Shown here piece after piece: positions 40,779-51,168 of a stretch of 64,000 nucleotides of DNA; the stretch's first letter is position 1; each line of letters opens with the position of its first letter. The stretch comes from Streptococcus anginosus (GTDB taxonomy: Bacteria > Bacillota > Bacilli > Lactobacillales > Streptococcaceae): the NCBI RefSeq assembly GCF_900636475.1, contig NZ_LR134283.1, positions 744,001 through 808,000 on the forward strand, given 5' to 3'. The notes beneath the pieces are model-generated. The model was not told the origin of the DNA, searched no databases, and was given only the letters and a program-made list of their open reading frames with translations. A program made the translations under genes and the position numbers.

Positions 40779-40886
40779 AGCCAATTCCTCCTATCTTTTT
40801 ATTTTAGCATATTTATTTAGAGTTCACAATTATTTCACGACACAAGAAAAGAGAGCATTCCACTCTCTTTATAACTTTTGTACATA

Positions 40887-42710
40887 TCACTCATCATCCA
40901 TGCTGAGGACGCTGAGGAACGCTTCTTGTGGCACTTCAACAGATCCGATGGCTTTCATCCGCTTCTTACCAGCCTTTTGTTTTTCCAAGAGCTTACGTTT
41001 ACGGGAAACATCTCCACCATAACATTTTGCCAAGACATTCTTGCGCAAAGCTTTGATATCTGTCCGTGCCACAATTTTCTGACCAATTGCTGCCTGAATT
41101 GGCACTTCAAATTGCTGACGCGGAATAATTTTCTTTAATTTTTCAACAATCAATTTTCCGCGTTCATAGGCAAATTCCTTGTGAACAATGAAGCTAAGAG
41201 CATCTACTTTGTCACCATTAAGGAGAATATCCATTTTAACGAGACTCGACTTTCGGTATTCTGAGATTTCATAGTCAAAGCTAGCATAACCACGAGTTGA
41301 GGATTTTAGTTTGTCAAAGAAATCAAAGACAATTTCTGCCAACGGGATTTGGTAGATGACATTGACTCGATTTTCATCGATATAGTCCATAGTCACAAAG
41401 TCACCGCGTTTACGCTGAGCCAATTCCATGACTGCTCCGACAAATTCCTGCGGCACCATAATCTGTGCTTTGACATAAGGCTCTTCAATGGAATCAATCT
41501 TGGTCGGTTCTGGAAATTCGCTCGGATTGGAAACATCAAGGGATTCGCCGTCTGTCATATTAACCTTGTAGATAACCGACGGTGCCGTCATAATCAAGTC
41601 AATATTAAACTCTCTCTCCAAACGTTCCTGAATCACATCCATGTGGAGCAAACCGAGGAAACCACAACGGAAGCCAAAACCTAAAGCTTGAGAAGTTTCG
41701 GGCTCAAATTGAAGACTAGCATCATTAAGCTGAAGTTTTTCCAAAGCTTCCCGCAAATCATTATATTTATTGGACTCAATCGGATAAAGTCCAGCAAAAA
41801 CCATCGGGTTCATCTGCTTGTAGCCATGCAGAGGTTCTGCGGCTGGATTGTCCGCTAAGGTCACCGTGTCTCCGACCCGAGTATCCTGCACCGTCTTGAT
41901 CGAAGCTGCGATATAGCCAACATCCCCTGTTGCAAGAAAATCTCGTCCAACAGCTTTTGGAGTAAAAATACCCACTTCAGTTACATCAAAAGTCCTGCCA
42001 TTACTCATGAGCTGAATGGTATCACCTGGCTTCACAACTCCGTCCATCACGCGCACTTGCAAGATAACCCCACGATAAGCATCATAAACTGAGTCAAAAA
42101 TAAGAGCCTTGAGTGGTGCAGTCACATCTCCTGTCGGCGCAGGAACTTTCTCCACGATTTGCTCTAGGATCTCTTCAATCCCGATACCAGCTTTAGCCGA
42201 AGCCAACACAGCTTCACTTGCGTCCAAACCAATGACATCTTCAATCTCAGTCCGAACTCGCTCTGGGTCAGCAGCAGGCAGATCAATTTTATTGATAACA
42301 GGTAGGATTTCTAGATCATTATCCAAAGCCAGATAGACATTGGCTAAAGTTTGTGCCTCAATACCTTGAGCAGCATCAACCACCAAAACAGCCCCTTCAC
42401 AGGCTGCCAATGATCGCGATACTTCATAAGTAAAGTCCACATGCCCTGGTGTATCAATCAAATGAAAAATATAAGTTTCACCGTTCTTAGCTCTATAATT
42501 GAGTTCAATCGCATTGAGCTTAATAGTAATACCCCGCTCCCTTTCCAAATCCATACTATCTAAAAGTTGAGCTTGCATTTCTCGGCTGGATACAGTATCC
42601 GTTGCTTCCAAAATTCTATCTGCCAAAGTTGATTTACCGTGATCAATATGCGCGATAATGGAGAAATTTCGAATCTTCTCCTGCCGCTTTTTTAATTCAT
42701 CTAAGTTCAT
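40887..42710 (-). CDS. lepA: Elongation factor 4 (LepA)
   Basis: 607 residues from the ATG at 42710, nine bases behind AAGG; a second ATG nine bases upstream (42719) is also possible. A translational GTPase that back-translocates or rescues stalled ribosomes. The G-domain has [17 protein letters not shown] and NKIDLPAA, with LepA-specific C-terminal domain ending [22 protein letters not shown]. Confidence 0.96.
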   Translation of the reverse strand: MNLDELKKRQEKIRNFSIIAHIDHGKSTLADRILEATDTVSSREMQAQLLDSMDLERERGITIKLNAIELNYRAKNGETYIFHLIDTPGHVDFTYEVSRSLAACEGAVLVVDAAQGIEAQTLANVYLALDNDLEILPVINKIDLPAADPERVRTEIEDVIGLDASEAVLASAKAGIGIEEILEQIVEKVPAPTGDVTAPLKALIFDSVYDAYRGVILQVRVMDGVVKPGDTIQLMSNGRTFDVTEVGIFTPKAVGRDFLATGDVGYIAASIKTVQDTRVGDTVTLADNPAAEPLHGYKQMNPMVFAGLYPIESNKYNDLREALEKLQLNDASLQFEPETSQALGFGFRCGFLGLLHMDVIQERLEREFNIDLIMTAPSVIYKVNMTDGESLDVSNPSEFPEPTKIDSIEEPYVKAQIMVPQEFVGAVMELAQRKRGDFVTMDYIDENRVNVIYQIPLAEIVFDFFDKLKSSTRGYASFDYEISEYRKSSLVKMDILLNGDKVDALSFIVHKEFAYERGKLIVEKLKKIIPRQQFEVPIQAAIGQKIVARTDIKALRKNVLAKCYGGDVSRKRKLLEKQKAGKKRMKAIGSVEVPQEAFLSVLSMDDE

Positions 42711-42804
42711 TTTTCTCATCCTTTTCGGGTATTCTATTTATTATAACATAAGGCAGGTGACTTTTACCAGTCTTGAAAAAGCATTCCATATCTCGTTTCA
42801 TTTG

Positions 42805-42813
42805 TGCTATAAT
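42805..42813 (+). promoter_or_regulatory. Extended -10 promoter of the HAD phosphatase gene
   Basis: TGCTATAAT (TG-extended -10), 34 bases before the ATG at 42847. Confidence 0.6.
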
Positions 42814-42846
42814 AAAAGTAAATACATTTACAGAAATGAGGGGGCT

Positions 42847-43662
42847 ATGATTAAATTAATCGCATTAGATATGGATGGTACGCTTTTAAATAGTCAAAAA
42901 GAAATTCCCCAAACACATATTCAGGCTATTCATCAAGCTATCGAAAACGGAGTGAAGCTCGTTCTTTGTACAGGTCGTCCCTTGGTCGGAGTGAAACCTT
43001 ACTATGAACAATTAGGACTGAGCGGAGAAAACGAATATGTCATCATTAACAACGGTTGCTCTACTCATCAAACAAAGGATTGGAAGCTTGTTGATTGGAA
43101 AGAGCTAAGTGCGGAGGATATGCTTTATCTGGATAGAATCGCCAAGCAGACTCCTGCCCAACTAACTCTTTTTGACGAAGAACGCTATTTAGTAGTTGAC
43201 GAAAAACCAAGCGACCTAGTCACCTATGACGCTAGCCTTGTCTTTACAACCCCAACAGAAATCAGTCTCGAAGAAGCTATCAGCGGCAAGAATATCATGT
43301 TCCAAGCTATGTTTCTAGCACAGCCTGATGAATTAGACACCTTTGAAAAGCAATTTGCAAGCCAGATTTGCCAGCATTTCAGCGGTGTTCGTTCCCAACC
43401 AGTCATTTACGAAGCTATGCCCAAAGGCACTACTAAAGCGACTGCTCTTAAGGAATTAGCTCAACGATTAGATATCAACCCCCAAGAAATTATGGCAATC
43501 GGTGATGCCAATAATGACATCGAAATGCTAGAGTTTGCAGGTCTCGGTGTGGCTATGGGGAATTCTAGTGACTATGTTAAAAAACTCGCTGATTACGTTA
43601 CAGATAGCAATGATGAGAACGGTGTCGCTACAGCTATTGAAAAACTCATTTTAAATAACTAA
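42847..43662 (+). CDS. yidA: Cof-type HAD-IIB sugar phosphatase (YidA-like)
   Basis: 271 residues from the ATG at 42847, behind GAGGGG; the longer open frame overlaps the lepA start and is rejected. The catalytic motif is ALDMDGTLLNSQ, with Asp nucleophile D9; motif III/IV is IMAIGDANNDIEML. Family members remove phosphate from small sugar phosphates. Substrate unknown. Monocistronic. Confidence 0.88.
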   Translation: MIKLIALDMDGTLLNSQKEIPQTHIQAIHQAIENGVKLVLCTGRPLVGVKPYYEQLGLSGENEYVIINNGCSTHQTKDWKLVDWKELSAEDMLYLDRIAKQTPAQLTLFDEERYLVVDEKPSDLVTYDASLVFTTPTEISLEEAISGKNIMFQAMFLAQPDELDTFEKQFASQICQHFSGVRSQPVIYEAMPKGTTKATALKELAQRLDINPQEIMAIGDANNDIEMLEFAGLGVAMGNSSDYVKKLADYVTDSNDENGVATAIEKLILNN

Positions 43663-43669
43663 TAGGATG

Positions 43670-43703
43670 AATCATGAGCTTCTTTTCAAGTTCATGATTT
43701 TTA
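43670..43703 (+). terminator. Terminator of the HAD phosphatase gene
   Basis: AATCATGA (43670-43677) and TCATGATT (43692-43699), then TTTTATT. Confidence 0.8.
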
Positions 43704-43794
43704 TTGAGAATATTGTCATTCTTTCACTATTTGTAAATAGCCTTCCCTCTCAAAATATGATACACTAATTACATCTATGCAAAAAGGAGAACTT

Positions 43795-45015
43795 ATGAAC
43801 TACCCTACTCTTTTAGAACGTTTTTTGACTTATGTAAAAGTAAATACGCGTTCAGATGAACATTCTACGACAACACCAAGCACACAAAGCCAAGTAGATT
43901 TCGCCAATAACATCCTCATTCCTGAGATGAAACGCGTTGGTTTGGAAAATGTATATTATTTACCAAATGGCTACGCTATCGGTACTCTTCCTGCAAATGA
44001 CCCAAGTTTCACACGCAAAATTGGTCTCATTTCCCACATGGACACCGCAGACTTCAATGCAGAAAGTGTCAATCCGCAAATCATTGAAAATTATGACGGT
44101 GGCGTGATTCCACTGGGGCAATCTGGTTTTAACCTTGACCCTGTTGATTTTGCTAGTTTAAAAAAATACAAGGGACAAACCTTGATTACAACTGATGGAA
44201 CAACCCTTCTCGGCTCTGATGATAAATCAGGTATTGCTGAAATCATGACAGCGATTGAGTATCTAACAGCTCATCCTGACATCAAGCACTGCGAAATTCG
44301 AGTTGGCTTTGGTCCAGATGAAGAAATAGGTGTCGGAGCTGACAAGTTTGATGCGACAGATTTCGATGTAGATTTCGCTTATACGATTGACGGTGGACCT
44401 CTCGGAGAACTTCAATTTGAAACTTTCTCTGCAGCTAGTGCAGAAATCACTTTCCAAGGACGCAATGTCCATCCAGGGACAGCAAAAGGACAAATGATCA
44501 ATGCTCTGCAATTAGCTATTGACTTTCATAATCAATTACCAGAAGGTGCTCGCCCAGAGCTGACAGACGGCTACGAGGGCTTCTACCACCTTATGAATGT
44601 AGAAGGAACTGTCGAAGAAGCAAAAGCAAGTTATATCATTCGTGACTTCGACACAGCAACTTTTGAGCAACGCAAAGAACTCATGCGCTCCATTACTAAT
44701 AAGATGAATGAAAAACATGGTGAACGAGTTCATTTAGAACTGAAAGATCAATACTACAATATGCGCCAAGTCATTGAAAAAGACATGACACCTATCAATA
44801 TTGCAAAGGCTGTTATGGAAAAATTGGACATCAAACCGATTATCGAACCTATTCGTGGCGGAACAGACGGCTCAAAGATTTCCTTTATGGGCATTCCGAC
44901 ACCAAATATCTTTGCTGGTGGTGAAAATATGCATGGACGCTTTGAATATGTCAGTCTGCAAACAATGGAACGCGCCGTTGATACTATTATTGGTATCGTT
45001 TCTTACAAAGACTAA
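43795..45015 (+). CDS. pepT: Peptidase T (tripeptide aminopeptidase)
   Basis: 406 residues from the ATG at 43795, behind AAAGGAGA. An M20B zinc metallopeptidase that releases the N-terminal residue of tripeptides. Metal and catalytic motifs: [15 protein letters not shown] and [13 protein letters not shown]; a dimerisation domain spans the middle. It supports growth on peptides in an organism with high amino-acid needs. Confidence 0.96.
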   Translation: MNYPTLLERFLTYVKVNTRSDEHSTTTPSTQSQVDFANNILIPEMKRVGLENVYYLPNGYAIGTLPANDPSFTRKIGLISHMDTADFNAESVNPQIIENYDGGVIPLGQSGFNLDPVDFASLKKYKGQTLITTDGTTLLGSDDKSGIAEIMTAIEYLTAHPDIKHCEIRVGFGPDEEIGVGADKFDATDFDVDFAYTIDGGPLGELQFETFSAASAEITFQGRNVHPGTAKGQMINALQLAIDFHNQLPEGARPELTDGYEGFYHLMNVEGTVEEAKASYIIRDFDTATFEQRKELMRSITNKMNEKHGERVHLELKDQYYNMRQVIEKDMTPINIAKAVMEKLDIKPIIEPIRGGTDGSKISFMGIPTPNIFAGGENMHGRFEYVSLQTMERAVDTIIGIVSYKD

Positions 45016-45032
45016 CATTCCATAACTCTATC

Positions 45033-45072
45033 AAAAAACTGCAACTCTCATCAAAGCTGAGTTGCAATTTTA
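45033..45072. terminator. Bidirectional terminator between pepT and the YoaK gene
   Basis: GCAACTC (45041-45047) and GAGTTGC (45059-45065); T-rich on both sides (AATTTTAATTT on plus, AGTTTTTTG on minus). Confidence 0.85.
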
Positions 45073-45074
45073 AT

Positions 45075-45758
45075 TTATCTTCTGCGAATGTATTGCACCA
45101 TTCTAAAAGTTAAAAATGCTAGTAAAATAATAGCTACGAGCCAGATTGTTTTCAACAAATAAAATTGTATCAAATAAATGGAAACAATCGCTCCTGTCAC
45201 AAAACTTCCTAATAAAGCAACGAAGAAAATGCCTTCTGCTAAGCAAGTTTTTTCTTTTGTCCGCACATAAGTACCAAAAGCTACCATTGTTTTTTTGATA
45301 TTGCCTGTCATAAAAGAATTATTGTAGACAATGCCATCCACTTCACCAAAAGCCGTTGCCACCAACCCCATACAAAAACCAATCGGCGGAACAATGAAAA
45401 GATTAGACACGGTTGCTGGTAGAAATCCTGTAAGCCCACAAAACAAAATCAGTGGGAGAATGCTGGACAAGCGCCATAAAGAATTTTCAAAGCTATTTTT
45501 GAAAATGGTTAACACAAAAATGCCTAACATAAAAGCCAGCATCGTTGCCAACTTCACTTCTATTTCCCCTGTCTCATGATGAATCAATTCAACTGACAAG
45601 AACACAACGTTTCCTGTTTGACCCGCAACCAATGTCCCGCCTCTTTCAATAAATGTATAAGCATCAATAAATCCCGCACAAAAAGTCAGCAGACAGGCAA
45701 AAAATTTCGAGCGCGAATGAAACTCTCTTTTTCTTTTTACATTATTTATCATCATCAC
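45075..45758 (-). CDS. YoaK family (DUF1275) membrane protein
   Basis: 227 residues with about six membrane segments. The opening FCAGFIDAYTFIERGGTLVAGQTGN is the hallmark of DUF1275 (two conserved stretches), and SFMTGNIKK also fits. Function unknown. The short positively charged N-terminus is cytoplasmic. It lies next to udk but is separated from it by a terminator. Confidence 0.85.
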   Translation of the reverse strand: MMMINNVKRKREFHSRSKFFACLLTFCAGFIDAYTFIERGGTLVAGQTGNVVFLSVELIHHETGEIEVKLATMLAFMLGIFVLTIFKNSFENSLWRLSSILPLILFCGLTGFLPATVSNLFIVPPIGFCMGLVATAFGEVDGIVYNNSFMTGNIKKTMVAFGTYVRTKEKTCLAEGIFFVALLGSFVTGAIVSIYLIQFYLLKTIWLVAIILLAFLTFRMVQYIRRR

Positions 45759-45760
45759 CT

Positions 45761-45789
45761 AAAAAGTCTAGCACTCCCTCACTAGACTT
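45761..45789 (-). terminator. Terminator of udk
   Basis: AAGTCTAG and CTAGACTT arms (45764-45771, 45782-45789), then TTTTT on the minus strand. Confidence 0.8.
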
Positions 45790-45794
45790 CCTTT

Positions 45795-46430
45795 CTATTG
45801 CTCTCTTGCTTCTTGCAAGATTTTTTCAATTTTCGTTGTAATCAAATCAATCGCCACTGTATTAGAAGCTCCTTCTGGAATAATCACATCCGCATAGCGC
45901 TTGGTAGGCTCAATAAATTGATGATACATGGGTTTTACCACACCTAAATATTGCTCAATGACACTATCTAAACTACGTCCACGCTCATCCATATCTCGCT
46001 TAATCCTGCGAATGATCCGAACATCATCATCTGTATCCACAAAAATCTTAATGTCCATTAAATCACGTAAGCGTTTGTCCTCTAAAACCATAATTCCTTC
46101 TACAATAAAGACATCCTGTGGGTCTTGACGATACGTTTTATCACTGCGTGTATGAGCTGTATAGTCATACGTCGGAATATCTACCGGACGTCCTGCCAAC
46201 AATTCCTTGATTTGCGCAATCATCAAATCTGTATCAAAAGCAAAAGGATGGTCATAGTTGGTCTTAATCCGCTCTTCAAACGTCAAATGTGACTGATCCT
46301 TATAATAAGAATCATGCTCAATCATAGCAATCTTTTCATTTGGAAAATTTGATAGAATAGCTCTCGAAACACTGGTTTTTCCACCACCAGATCCACCAGT
46401 CACGCCAATAATAATCGGTCTATTTTGCAT
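45795..46430 (-). CDS. udk: Uridine kinase
   Basis: 211 residues. Phosphorylates uridine and cytidine in pyrimidine salvage. P-loop [12 protein letters not shown] (9-20), DHPFAFD and YDYTAHTRS as nucleoside-binding regions, RRIKRD as lid. Divergent from the oxidoreductase gene. Confidence 0.96.
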   Translation of the reverse strand: MQNRPIIIGVTGGSGGGKTSVSRAILSNFPNEKIAMIEHDSYYKDQSHLTFEERIKTNYDHPFAFDTDLMIAQIKELLAGRPVDIPTYDYTAHTRSDKTYRQDPQDVFIVEGIMVLEDKRLRDLMDIKIFVDTDDDVRIIRRIKRDMDERGRSLDSVIEQYLGVVKPMYHQFIEPTKRYADVIIPEGASNTVAIDLITTKIEKILQEAREQ

Positions 46431-46475
46431 TATTCACTCCATTTTTTATCATCTTATCTATTTTACACCAAATCA

Positions 46476-46484
46476 TGATATAAT
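46476..46484 (+). promoter_or_regulatory. Extended -10 promoter of the oxidoreductase-helicase pair
   Basis: TGATATAAT (TG-extended -10), about 50 bases before the ATG; no clear -35. Confidence 0.55.
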
Positions 46485-46534
46485 GAAAGAGGTAAATCAA
46501 AATAAATGACAAGATAAAAAATAAGGAGAAAACG

Positions 46535-47524
46535 ATGTTAAAACTCGGAACGATTGGAACTGGAGACATTGTTCACCAATTTGTCAAGGCTGCTCATTCG
46601 ACAAAAGACTATCAACTGACTGCGGTATATTCACGAACGATACATGCTGCTCAAGCATTTGCCAGTTATTACGAAAATGTAGATTGCTACACAGATATGG
46701 CTAATTTTTTAACTAGTGATATAGACATTATTTATATTGCAAGCCCCAACTCTCTGCATTTCCCGCAAGCAAAAGCTGCTATTTTAGCAAGCAAACATGT
46801 GATTGTGGAAAAGCCTGCTGTTTCACACCCAGAAGAATGGGCCGAATTGGTAGCATTGGCGCAAGAACAGCATGTTTATATCTTTGAAGCAGCTCGTAAC
46901 TATCATGAGCAATCATTTGATGTCATTTCAGATTTTCTCAAAAACAAAACGATTCTTGGGGCACATTTCACCTATGCCAAGTATTCTTCCAAAATGCCAG
47001 CTCTGTTAGCTGGACAAGAGCCAAACGTCTTTTCTGCTAAGTTTTCAGGCGGTGCTCTAATGGACTTAGGCATTTATCCTGTCTATGCAGCCATCCGACT
47101 TTTTGGAGTACCAGAAAATGCCTATTACACCGCTCATCAATTACCAAATACTGTCGATCTAAATGGAGTAGGAAGCTTAATCTATCCAGAATTTCAAGTG
47201 ACTATCCAAACCGGAAAAAATATCAATAGTTTTTTCCCTGCTGAAATTTATACAACAGACGGTACACTGACCTTAAATTCGATTGAATTCATTACTTCGG
47301 CTGTTTTTCAAGATTTAAATAAAGAGAAAAAGACTCTTGAAATTGTGCGCTCTTCTCACACCATGGCAGAAGAAGCCAAACGATTCGCTCAAGTATTGAG
47401 CGGTGAGATAAAACAAGAAATTTACCAAAACTGGCTAGACGCTGCTGCTGCCGTGCATAAAACTCTGTTTAGCATGCGACAAGATGCCGGTATTAGATTT
47501 GAGGCTGATCATGACAACAACTAA
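46535..47524 (+). CDS. Gfo/Idh/MocA-family oxidoreductase
   Basis: 329 residues. The N-terminal Rossmann domain starts LGTIGTGDIVHQF, followed by IVEKPA (the family EKP motif) and a C-terminal alpha/beta domain with GGALMDLGIYPVYA. NAD(P)-dependent sugar or polyol oxidoreductase; substrate unknown. The RBS is AAGGAG. The next gene starts within its last codons. Confidence 0.9.
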   Translation: MLKLGTIGTGDIVHQFVKAAHSTKDYQLTAVYSRTIHAAQAFASYYENVDCYTDMANFLTSDIDIIYIASPNSLHFPQAKAAILASKHVIVEKPAVSHPEEWAELVALAQEQHVYIFEAARNYHEQSFDVISDFLKNKTILGAHFTYAKYSSKMPALLAGQEPNVFSAKFSGGALMDLGIYPVYAAIRLFGVPENAYYTAHQLPNTVDLNGVGSLIYPEFQVTIQTGKNINSFFPAEIYTTDGTLTLNSIEFITSAVFQDLNKEKKTLEIVRSSHTMAEEAKRFAQVLSGEIKQEIYQNWLDAAAAVHKTLFSMRQDAGIRFEADHDNN

Positions 47525-48596
47525 TTTCCCTCAAAGTTGGCAAAATCAACTTACCAAACTTGGCTTTGAGTATTTAACTCCCATTCAAGAACAACTCTTT
47601 CAACCTATTACAGACGGTGAAAATGTCCTTGGGATAAGCCCTACCGGAACTGGAAAAACACTTGCCTATCTTTTTCCTAGTCTTCTAAAACTAAAGCCTA
47701 AGAAATCCCAGCAATTACTTATCTTGGCTCCCAATACTGAGCTAGCTGGACAAATTTTCGACGTCACCAAAACATGGGCTGAACTACTTGGCTTAACAGC
47801 TCAGCTCTTTCTATCTGGCTCCAGCCAAAAACGACAAATTGAACGGTTAAAAAAAGGCCCTGAAATTCTCATCGGGACGCCAGGACGCATTTTTGAATTG
47901 ATTAAACTAAAAAAAATCAAAATGATGACTGTCGATACAATCATTCTGGATGAATTTGATCAATTGCTTAGTGATTCACAATATCACTTTGTTGACAAAA
48001 TTATTCACTATGTACCTCGTGAACATCAATTGATTTATATGAGTGCTACTGCTAAATTTAAGCAGGATAAAATTGTTGAAAATACAATCCAAATCAAAAC
48101 AGAAAATCAACAACTTGATAATATTCGTCATTTTTATATGCAAGTTAAACAGCGCGACAAAGTTGAATGCTTGCGTAAGCTAGCTCAAGTTTCAGAATTT
48201 CGTGCGCTTGTCTTTTTCAATGCCCTATCAGACTTAGGAAGCGCTGAGGAGAAGTTGCAATATCGTCATATTCAGGCTGTGTCCTTGGCTAGTGATGTCA
48301 ACATTAAATTCCGTAAGATTTTCTTGGAGCAATTTAAAAACGACGAGCTTACACTCTTACTCGCCACTGACTTGGTAGCTAGAGGAATTGACATTGATTC
48401 TCTTGAGTGCGTCATCAACTATGATCTACCTCGCGACCTTGAAATCTATACACACCGTGCTGGACGGACTGGCCGTATGGGCAAAGAAGGCTATGTTATT
48501 ACATTCATCACTCATCCAGAAGAATTAAAAACACTAAAAAAATATGCTCACGTTCAAGAAATTATCTTAAAAGATCGTGAACTCTATGTGAAATAA
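47511..48596 (+). CDS. DEAD-box-like RNA helicase (DEFD variant)
   Basis: 361 residues from the ATG at 47511, overlapping the previous gene by 14 bases. It has the Q-motif (PIQEQLF), motif I SPTGTGKT, motif Ib TPGRIFEL, motif II DEFD instead of DEAD, motif III SAT, and motif VI HRAGRTGR. It lacks the C-terminal extension of larger helicases. Probably a ribosome-assembly or RNA-decay helper; the exact role is unclear. Confidence 0.88.
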   Translation: MTTTNFPQSWQNQLTKLGFEYLTPIQEQLFQPITDGENVLGISPTGTGKTLAYLFPSLLKLKPKKSQQLLILAPNTELAGQIFDVTKTWAELLGLTAQLFLSGSSQKRQIERLKKGPEILIGTPGRIFELIKLKKIKMMTVDTIILDEFDQLLSDSQYHFVDKIIHYVPREHQLIYMSATAKFKQDKIVENTIQIKTENQQLDNIRHFYMQVKQRDKVECLRKLAQVSEFRALVFFNALSDLGSAEEKLQYRHIQAVSLASDVNIKFRKIFLEQFKNDELTLLLATDLVARGIDIDSLECVINYDLPRDLEIYTHRAGRTGRMGKEGYVITFITHPEELKTLKKYAHVQEIILKDRELYVK

Positions 48597-48631
48597 AAAG
48601 GATAGGAAACAATCATTTCTATCCTTTTTTT
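48596..48631. terminator. Bidirectional terminator between helicase and deacetylase genes
   Basis: AAAAGGATAGGAAA pairs with TTTCTATCCTTTTT with one bulge; T-run follows on both strands. Confidence 0.85.
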
Positions 48632-48635
48632 CTAT

Positions 48636-50000
48636 CTAATTTGCACCGTAATATAGCCGATGTCCTTCCAATTGATGATTCAGAAGTTCACTAACTGTAA
48701 CCAAAGTGTACCCATTCTTTTGCAAATATTCAATCACACTCGGCAAGGCATTAATGGTTGTTTGATGAATATCATGCATTAAAATGATTGATCCTGGACA
48801 AGTCTGCTTTTTCACTTGCTCCATGATAGACCCAGTATTGCGATTTTTCCAATCCAAGCTATCCACATTCCACATGATAAAAGACATATCAACAGCATTT
48901 CGGATTGTATCGTTGCTAGCTCCATAGGGTGGACGCATCATTTTTGGACTCTCTCCGATAACAGCCCGAAGTGCTGCTTGTGTATCCTCAATCTGTTTTT
49001 TTGCTTGCTCAAGAGCAAGAGTTGGTAATTGTGGATGACTCCAACTATGATTGCCAATCTCATGCCCCTCATCATGAACACGTTTGACAAGTTGCTCATT
49101 TCCAGCTACATTTTTCCCCAACATGAAAAAAGTTCCTTTGACATGGTATTTGGCTAAAATATCCAAAGCCTGCGGTGTCGTTACTGCATTAGGACCATCG
49201 TCAAACGTCAAAGCTACTAATTTTTGCTGTTTTTTAGCTTGATAGGACTGATATGCTGCCAAATCCTCTTCCTTTAAATAATGCTCATCAATTACCTCAT
49301 ATAAGGCTGGTAAGGCGATTTCCACCTTTGAAACTCGCTCATTGTTTTTATAAAATAGATTGAGTTTTCCTTTTTCATAACTGAATGTCCATTGGGAGAT
49401 ATCTCTTGTTTGAAATGCTTGTAGAATCTTCTGTCCTTCTGTTTTATGGAGAGCGGTGATTTGCTGCTGCATTTCTTCTAGCAATAACTTTTTGGCTTGC
49501 TCAGTATTTTTAAAAAGTCGATTTAAGCTAAACAATTTATTATCAGACGACATGTAAAGTGAGTCCAAAACTTCTTCTCTAGCCTTTCCAACTTTCGTAG
49601 TCAATACTGGATAAGAAATTCGCTTGATTTCAACTTGCTTTACTCCAGAAAAATTTGTCTCTGTAAAATAACTCACATAAAAAATAAGGTTATCGTATTG
49701 CGATGCTTGACTTTGTTTATCTGAAAATTTCTGAATATCGGCATTGATTTTCTCTTTAATAACACCAATATCTTGCTTACTCTCTATTAATGGATAGTAA
49801 GACGTAATGAGCCGACTTCCTACACGTCCTGTCTGCTTTCGTACTGAACCATGATGATATTTGGTATCTGCCCTTTTCAGAACTTGTGAAATTTGTCGAT
49901 TTAATTTTCTTTCTTGTAGCAATTTTCTAATCCGAAAACTCCCAAAAATAATAATCATTAAAAAAGCGACATTTAGGACAATGAGAAGTATTTTTTTCAC
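48636..50000 (-). CDS. Membrane-anchored polysaccharide deacetylase (PgdA-like)
   Basis: 454 residues. One N-terminal membrane segment (about 3-22), a middle domain of about 240 residues, and a C-terminal NodB deacetylase domain (about 262-440). NodB motifs: VALTFDDGPN, GNHSWSHP (metal His pair) and RPPYGASN. It likely removes acetyl groups from N-acetylglucosamine in peptidoglycan at the cell surface, which gives lysozyme resistance in streptococci. The RBS and start are ordinary. Monocistronic. Confidence 0.85.
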   Translation of the reverse strand: MKKILLIVLNVAFLMIIIFGSFRIRKLLQERKLNRQISQVLKRADTKYHHGSVRKQTGRVGSRLITSYYPLIESKQDIGVIKEKINADIQKFSDKQSQASQYDNLIFYVSYFTETNFSGVKQVEIKRISYPVLTTKVGKAREEVLDSLYMSSDNKLFSLNRLFKNTEQAKKLLLEEMQQQITALHKTEGQKILQAFQTRDISQWTFSYEKGKLNLFYKNNERVSKVEIALPALYEVIDEHYLKEEDLAAYQSYQAKKQQKLVALTFDDGPNAVTTPQALDILAKYHVKGTFFMLGKNVAGNEQLVKRVHDEGHEIGNHSWSHPQLPTLALEQAKKQIEDTQAALRAVIGESPKMMRPPYGASNDTIRNAVDMSFIMWNVDSLDWKNRNTGSIMEQVKKQTCPGSIILMHDIHQTTINALPSVIEYLQKNGYTLVTVSELLNHQLEGHRLYYGAN

Positions 50001-50051
50001 TACACTACCTTTCTATCTCGTCTCTTTCGTTTAAAAAAGACTTTACCTACT

Positions 50052-50080
50052 AAAAAAGGCTAAAATAGTTTCAAGCCTTT
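50052..50080 (-). terminator. Terminator of gloA
   Basis: AAAGGCT and AGCCTTT arms, then TTTTTT on the minus strand. Confidence 0.75.
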
Positions 50081-50101
50081 CATTTGCAATTATTTACAAA
50101 C

Positions 50102-50488
50102 TTATAAAGTTTTTTCTTGAATCACTTCAACTTTATAACCATCCGGATCCTTAATAAAGTAATAATTCGGCTTTGTTCCAGGAAGTCCATTTGGCTGTGT
50201 AACCTCATATCCTTTAGCAGTGTGTTCAGCATGAAGCTGCAACAAATCAGGCGTACTCAAAGCCACATGAGCAAATCCATCACCAATCACATAAGACCCG
50301 TGTCCATAATTATAAGTTAATTCCAACTCATACTCATCACCTTCAAGTCCCAAATAAACAATTGTAAATTGATGTTCTGGGAAGTCCTTGCGCCGTAATT
50401 CTTTAAATTCAAATGCATCTGCATAAAATGCAATAGATTTTTCTAGATCTTCCACTCGCAAGCACGTATGCAACATTTTAGAAGCCAT
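50102..50488 (-). CDS. gloA: Lactoylglutathione lyase (glyoxalase I family)
   Basis: 128 residues, a vicinal oxygen chelate fold. HTCLRVEDLEKSIAFYADAF (two conserved metal-binding ends) and FKELRRKDFPEHQF fit, as does the C-terminal KDPDGYKVEVIQ. Detoxifies methylglyoxal in species with a suitable thiol. Stands alone. Confidence 0.9.
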   Translation of the reverse strand: MASKMLHTCLRVEDLEKSIAFYADAFEFKELRRKDFPEHQFTIVYLGLEGDEYELELTYNYGHGSYVIGDGFAHVALSTPDLLQLHAEHTAKGYEVTQPNGLPGTKPNYYFIKDPDGYKVEVIQEKTL

Positions 50489-50559
50489 AACATCCTCCTT
50501 TGCTTTTTTCCATTATATCCTAAATCACGAATTTTCTCCAGTTTTAGCTAAAAAAATAA

Positions 50560-50603
50560 GGAGTGGGATCGAACTAAACAAAAATTTAGTCCCATCCCGC
50601 TCC
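50560..50603 (-). terminator. Strong hairpin, second terminator after rplT
   Basis: GGAGTGGGAT (50560-50569) against ATCCCGCTCC (50594-50603) with further ACTAAA/TTTAGT pairing; on the minus strand followed by TTATTTTTT. GGAGTGGGA-type hairpins recur in streptococcal intergenic DNA. Confidence 0.7.
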
Positions 50604-50620
50604 TATAAAGTTGCTGAGTT

Positions 50621-50678
50621 AAAAAAACGAATAGCCTTGAGATTTGTTTCGCACATTCTATCTTGCAATCTCAAGGCT
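50621..50678 (-). terminator. Long hairpin, terminator-like, after rplT
   Basis: A perfect 12-bp stem, AGCCTTGAGATT (50633-50644) against AATCTCAAGGCT (50667-50678), 22-base loop, then T7 on the minus strand (50621-50627). Confidence 0.7.
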
Positions 50679-50731
50679 CTTCTTTGAACAACCAACCATT
50701 GCGTCGTTGGTCTATGACACAGTATAATTTA

Positions 50732-50755
50732 AGGCCGGAAACATTCTCCCAGCCT
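50732..50755 (-). terminator. Hairpin directly after rplT
   Basis: AGGCCGG and CCAGCCT arms just beyond the rplT stop; the T-tail is weak, so it may act with the stronger hairpins downstream. Confidence 0.5.
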
Positions 50756-50762
50756 ATTTTCA

Positions 50763-51122
50763 TTATTTACCTAATTTTGCTTTAGCTGCATCTGCAAGAG
50801 CTGTGAAAGCTGCTGCATCGTTGACAGCTAAGTCCGCAAGCATTTTACGGTTGACTTCAATTTCAGCCAATTTCAAACCGTGCATCAATTGTGAATATGA
50901 CAAACCATTCATACGAGCTGCCGCATTGATACGTGTAATCCACAATTTGCGGAAATCACGTTTCTTTTGACGACGGTCACGGTATGCATAGTAGTAAGAG
51001 TTCATTACTTGTTCTTTTGCTGTGCGGAACAAGATATGTTTTGCACCATAGTAACCTTTAGCTAATTTTAAAATACGTTTACGACGTTTGCGTGATACAA
51101 CGCCACCTTTAACACGTGCCAT
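50763..51122 (-). CDS. rplT: 50S ribosomal protein L20
   Basis: 119 residues, very basic ([19 protein letters not shown] opening). Binds 23S rRNA early in assembly, and in Firmicutes also the leader RNA of its own operon. Last gene of infC-rpmI-rplT. Confidence 0.98.
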   Translation of the reverse strand: MARVKGGVVSRKRRKRILKLAKGYYGAKHILFRTAKEQVMNSYYYAYRDRRQKKRDFRKLWITRINAAARMNGLSYSQLMHGLKLAEIEVNRKMLADLAVNDAAAFTALADAAKAKLGK

Positions 51123-51168
51123 TTATATTTCCTCCAATATTTCCTAGAATAATCTGCTACAAAGTCTC

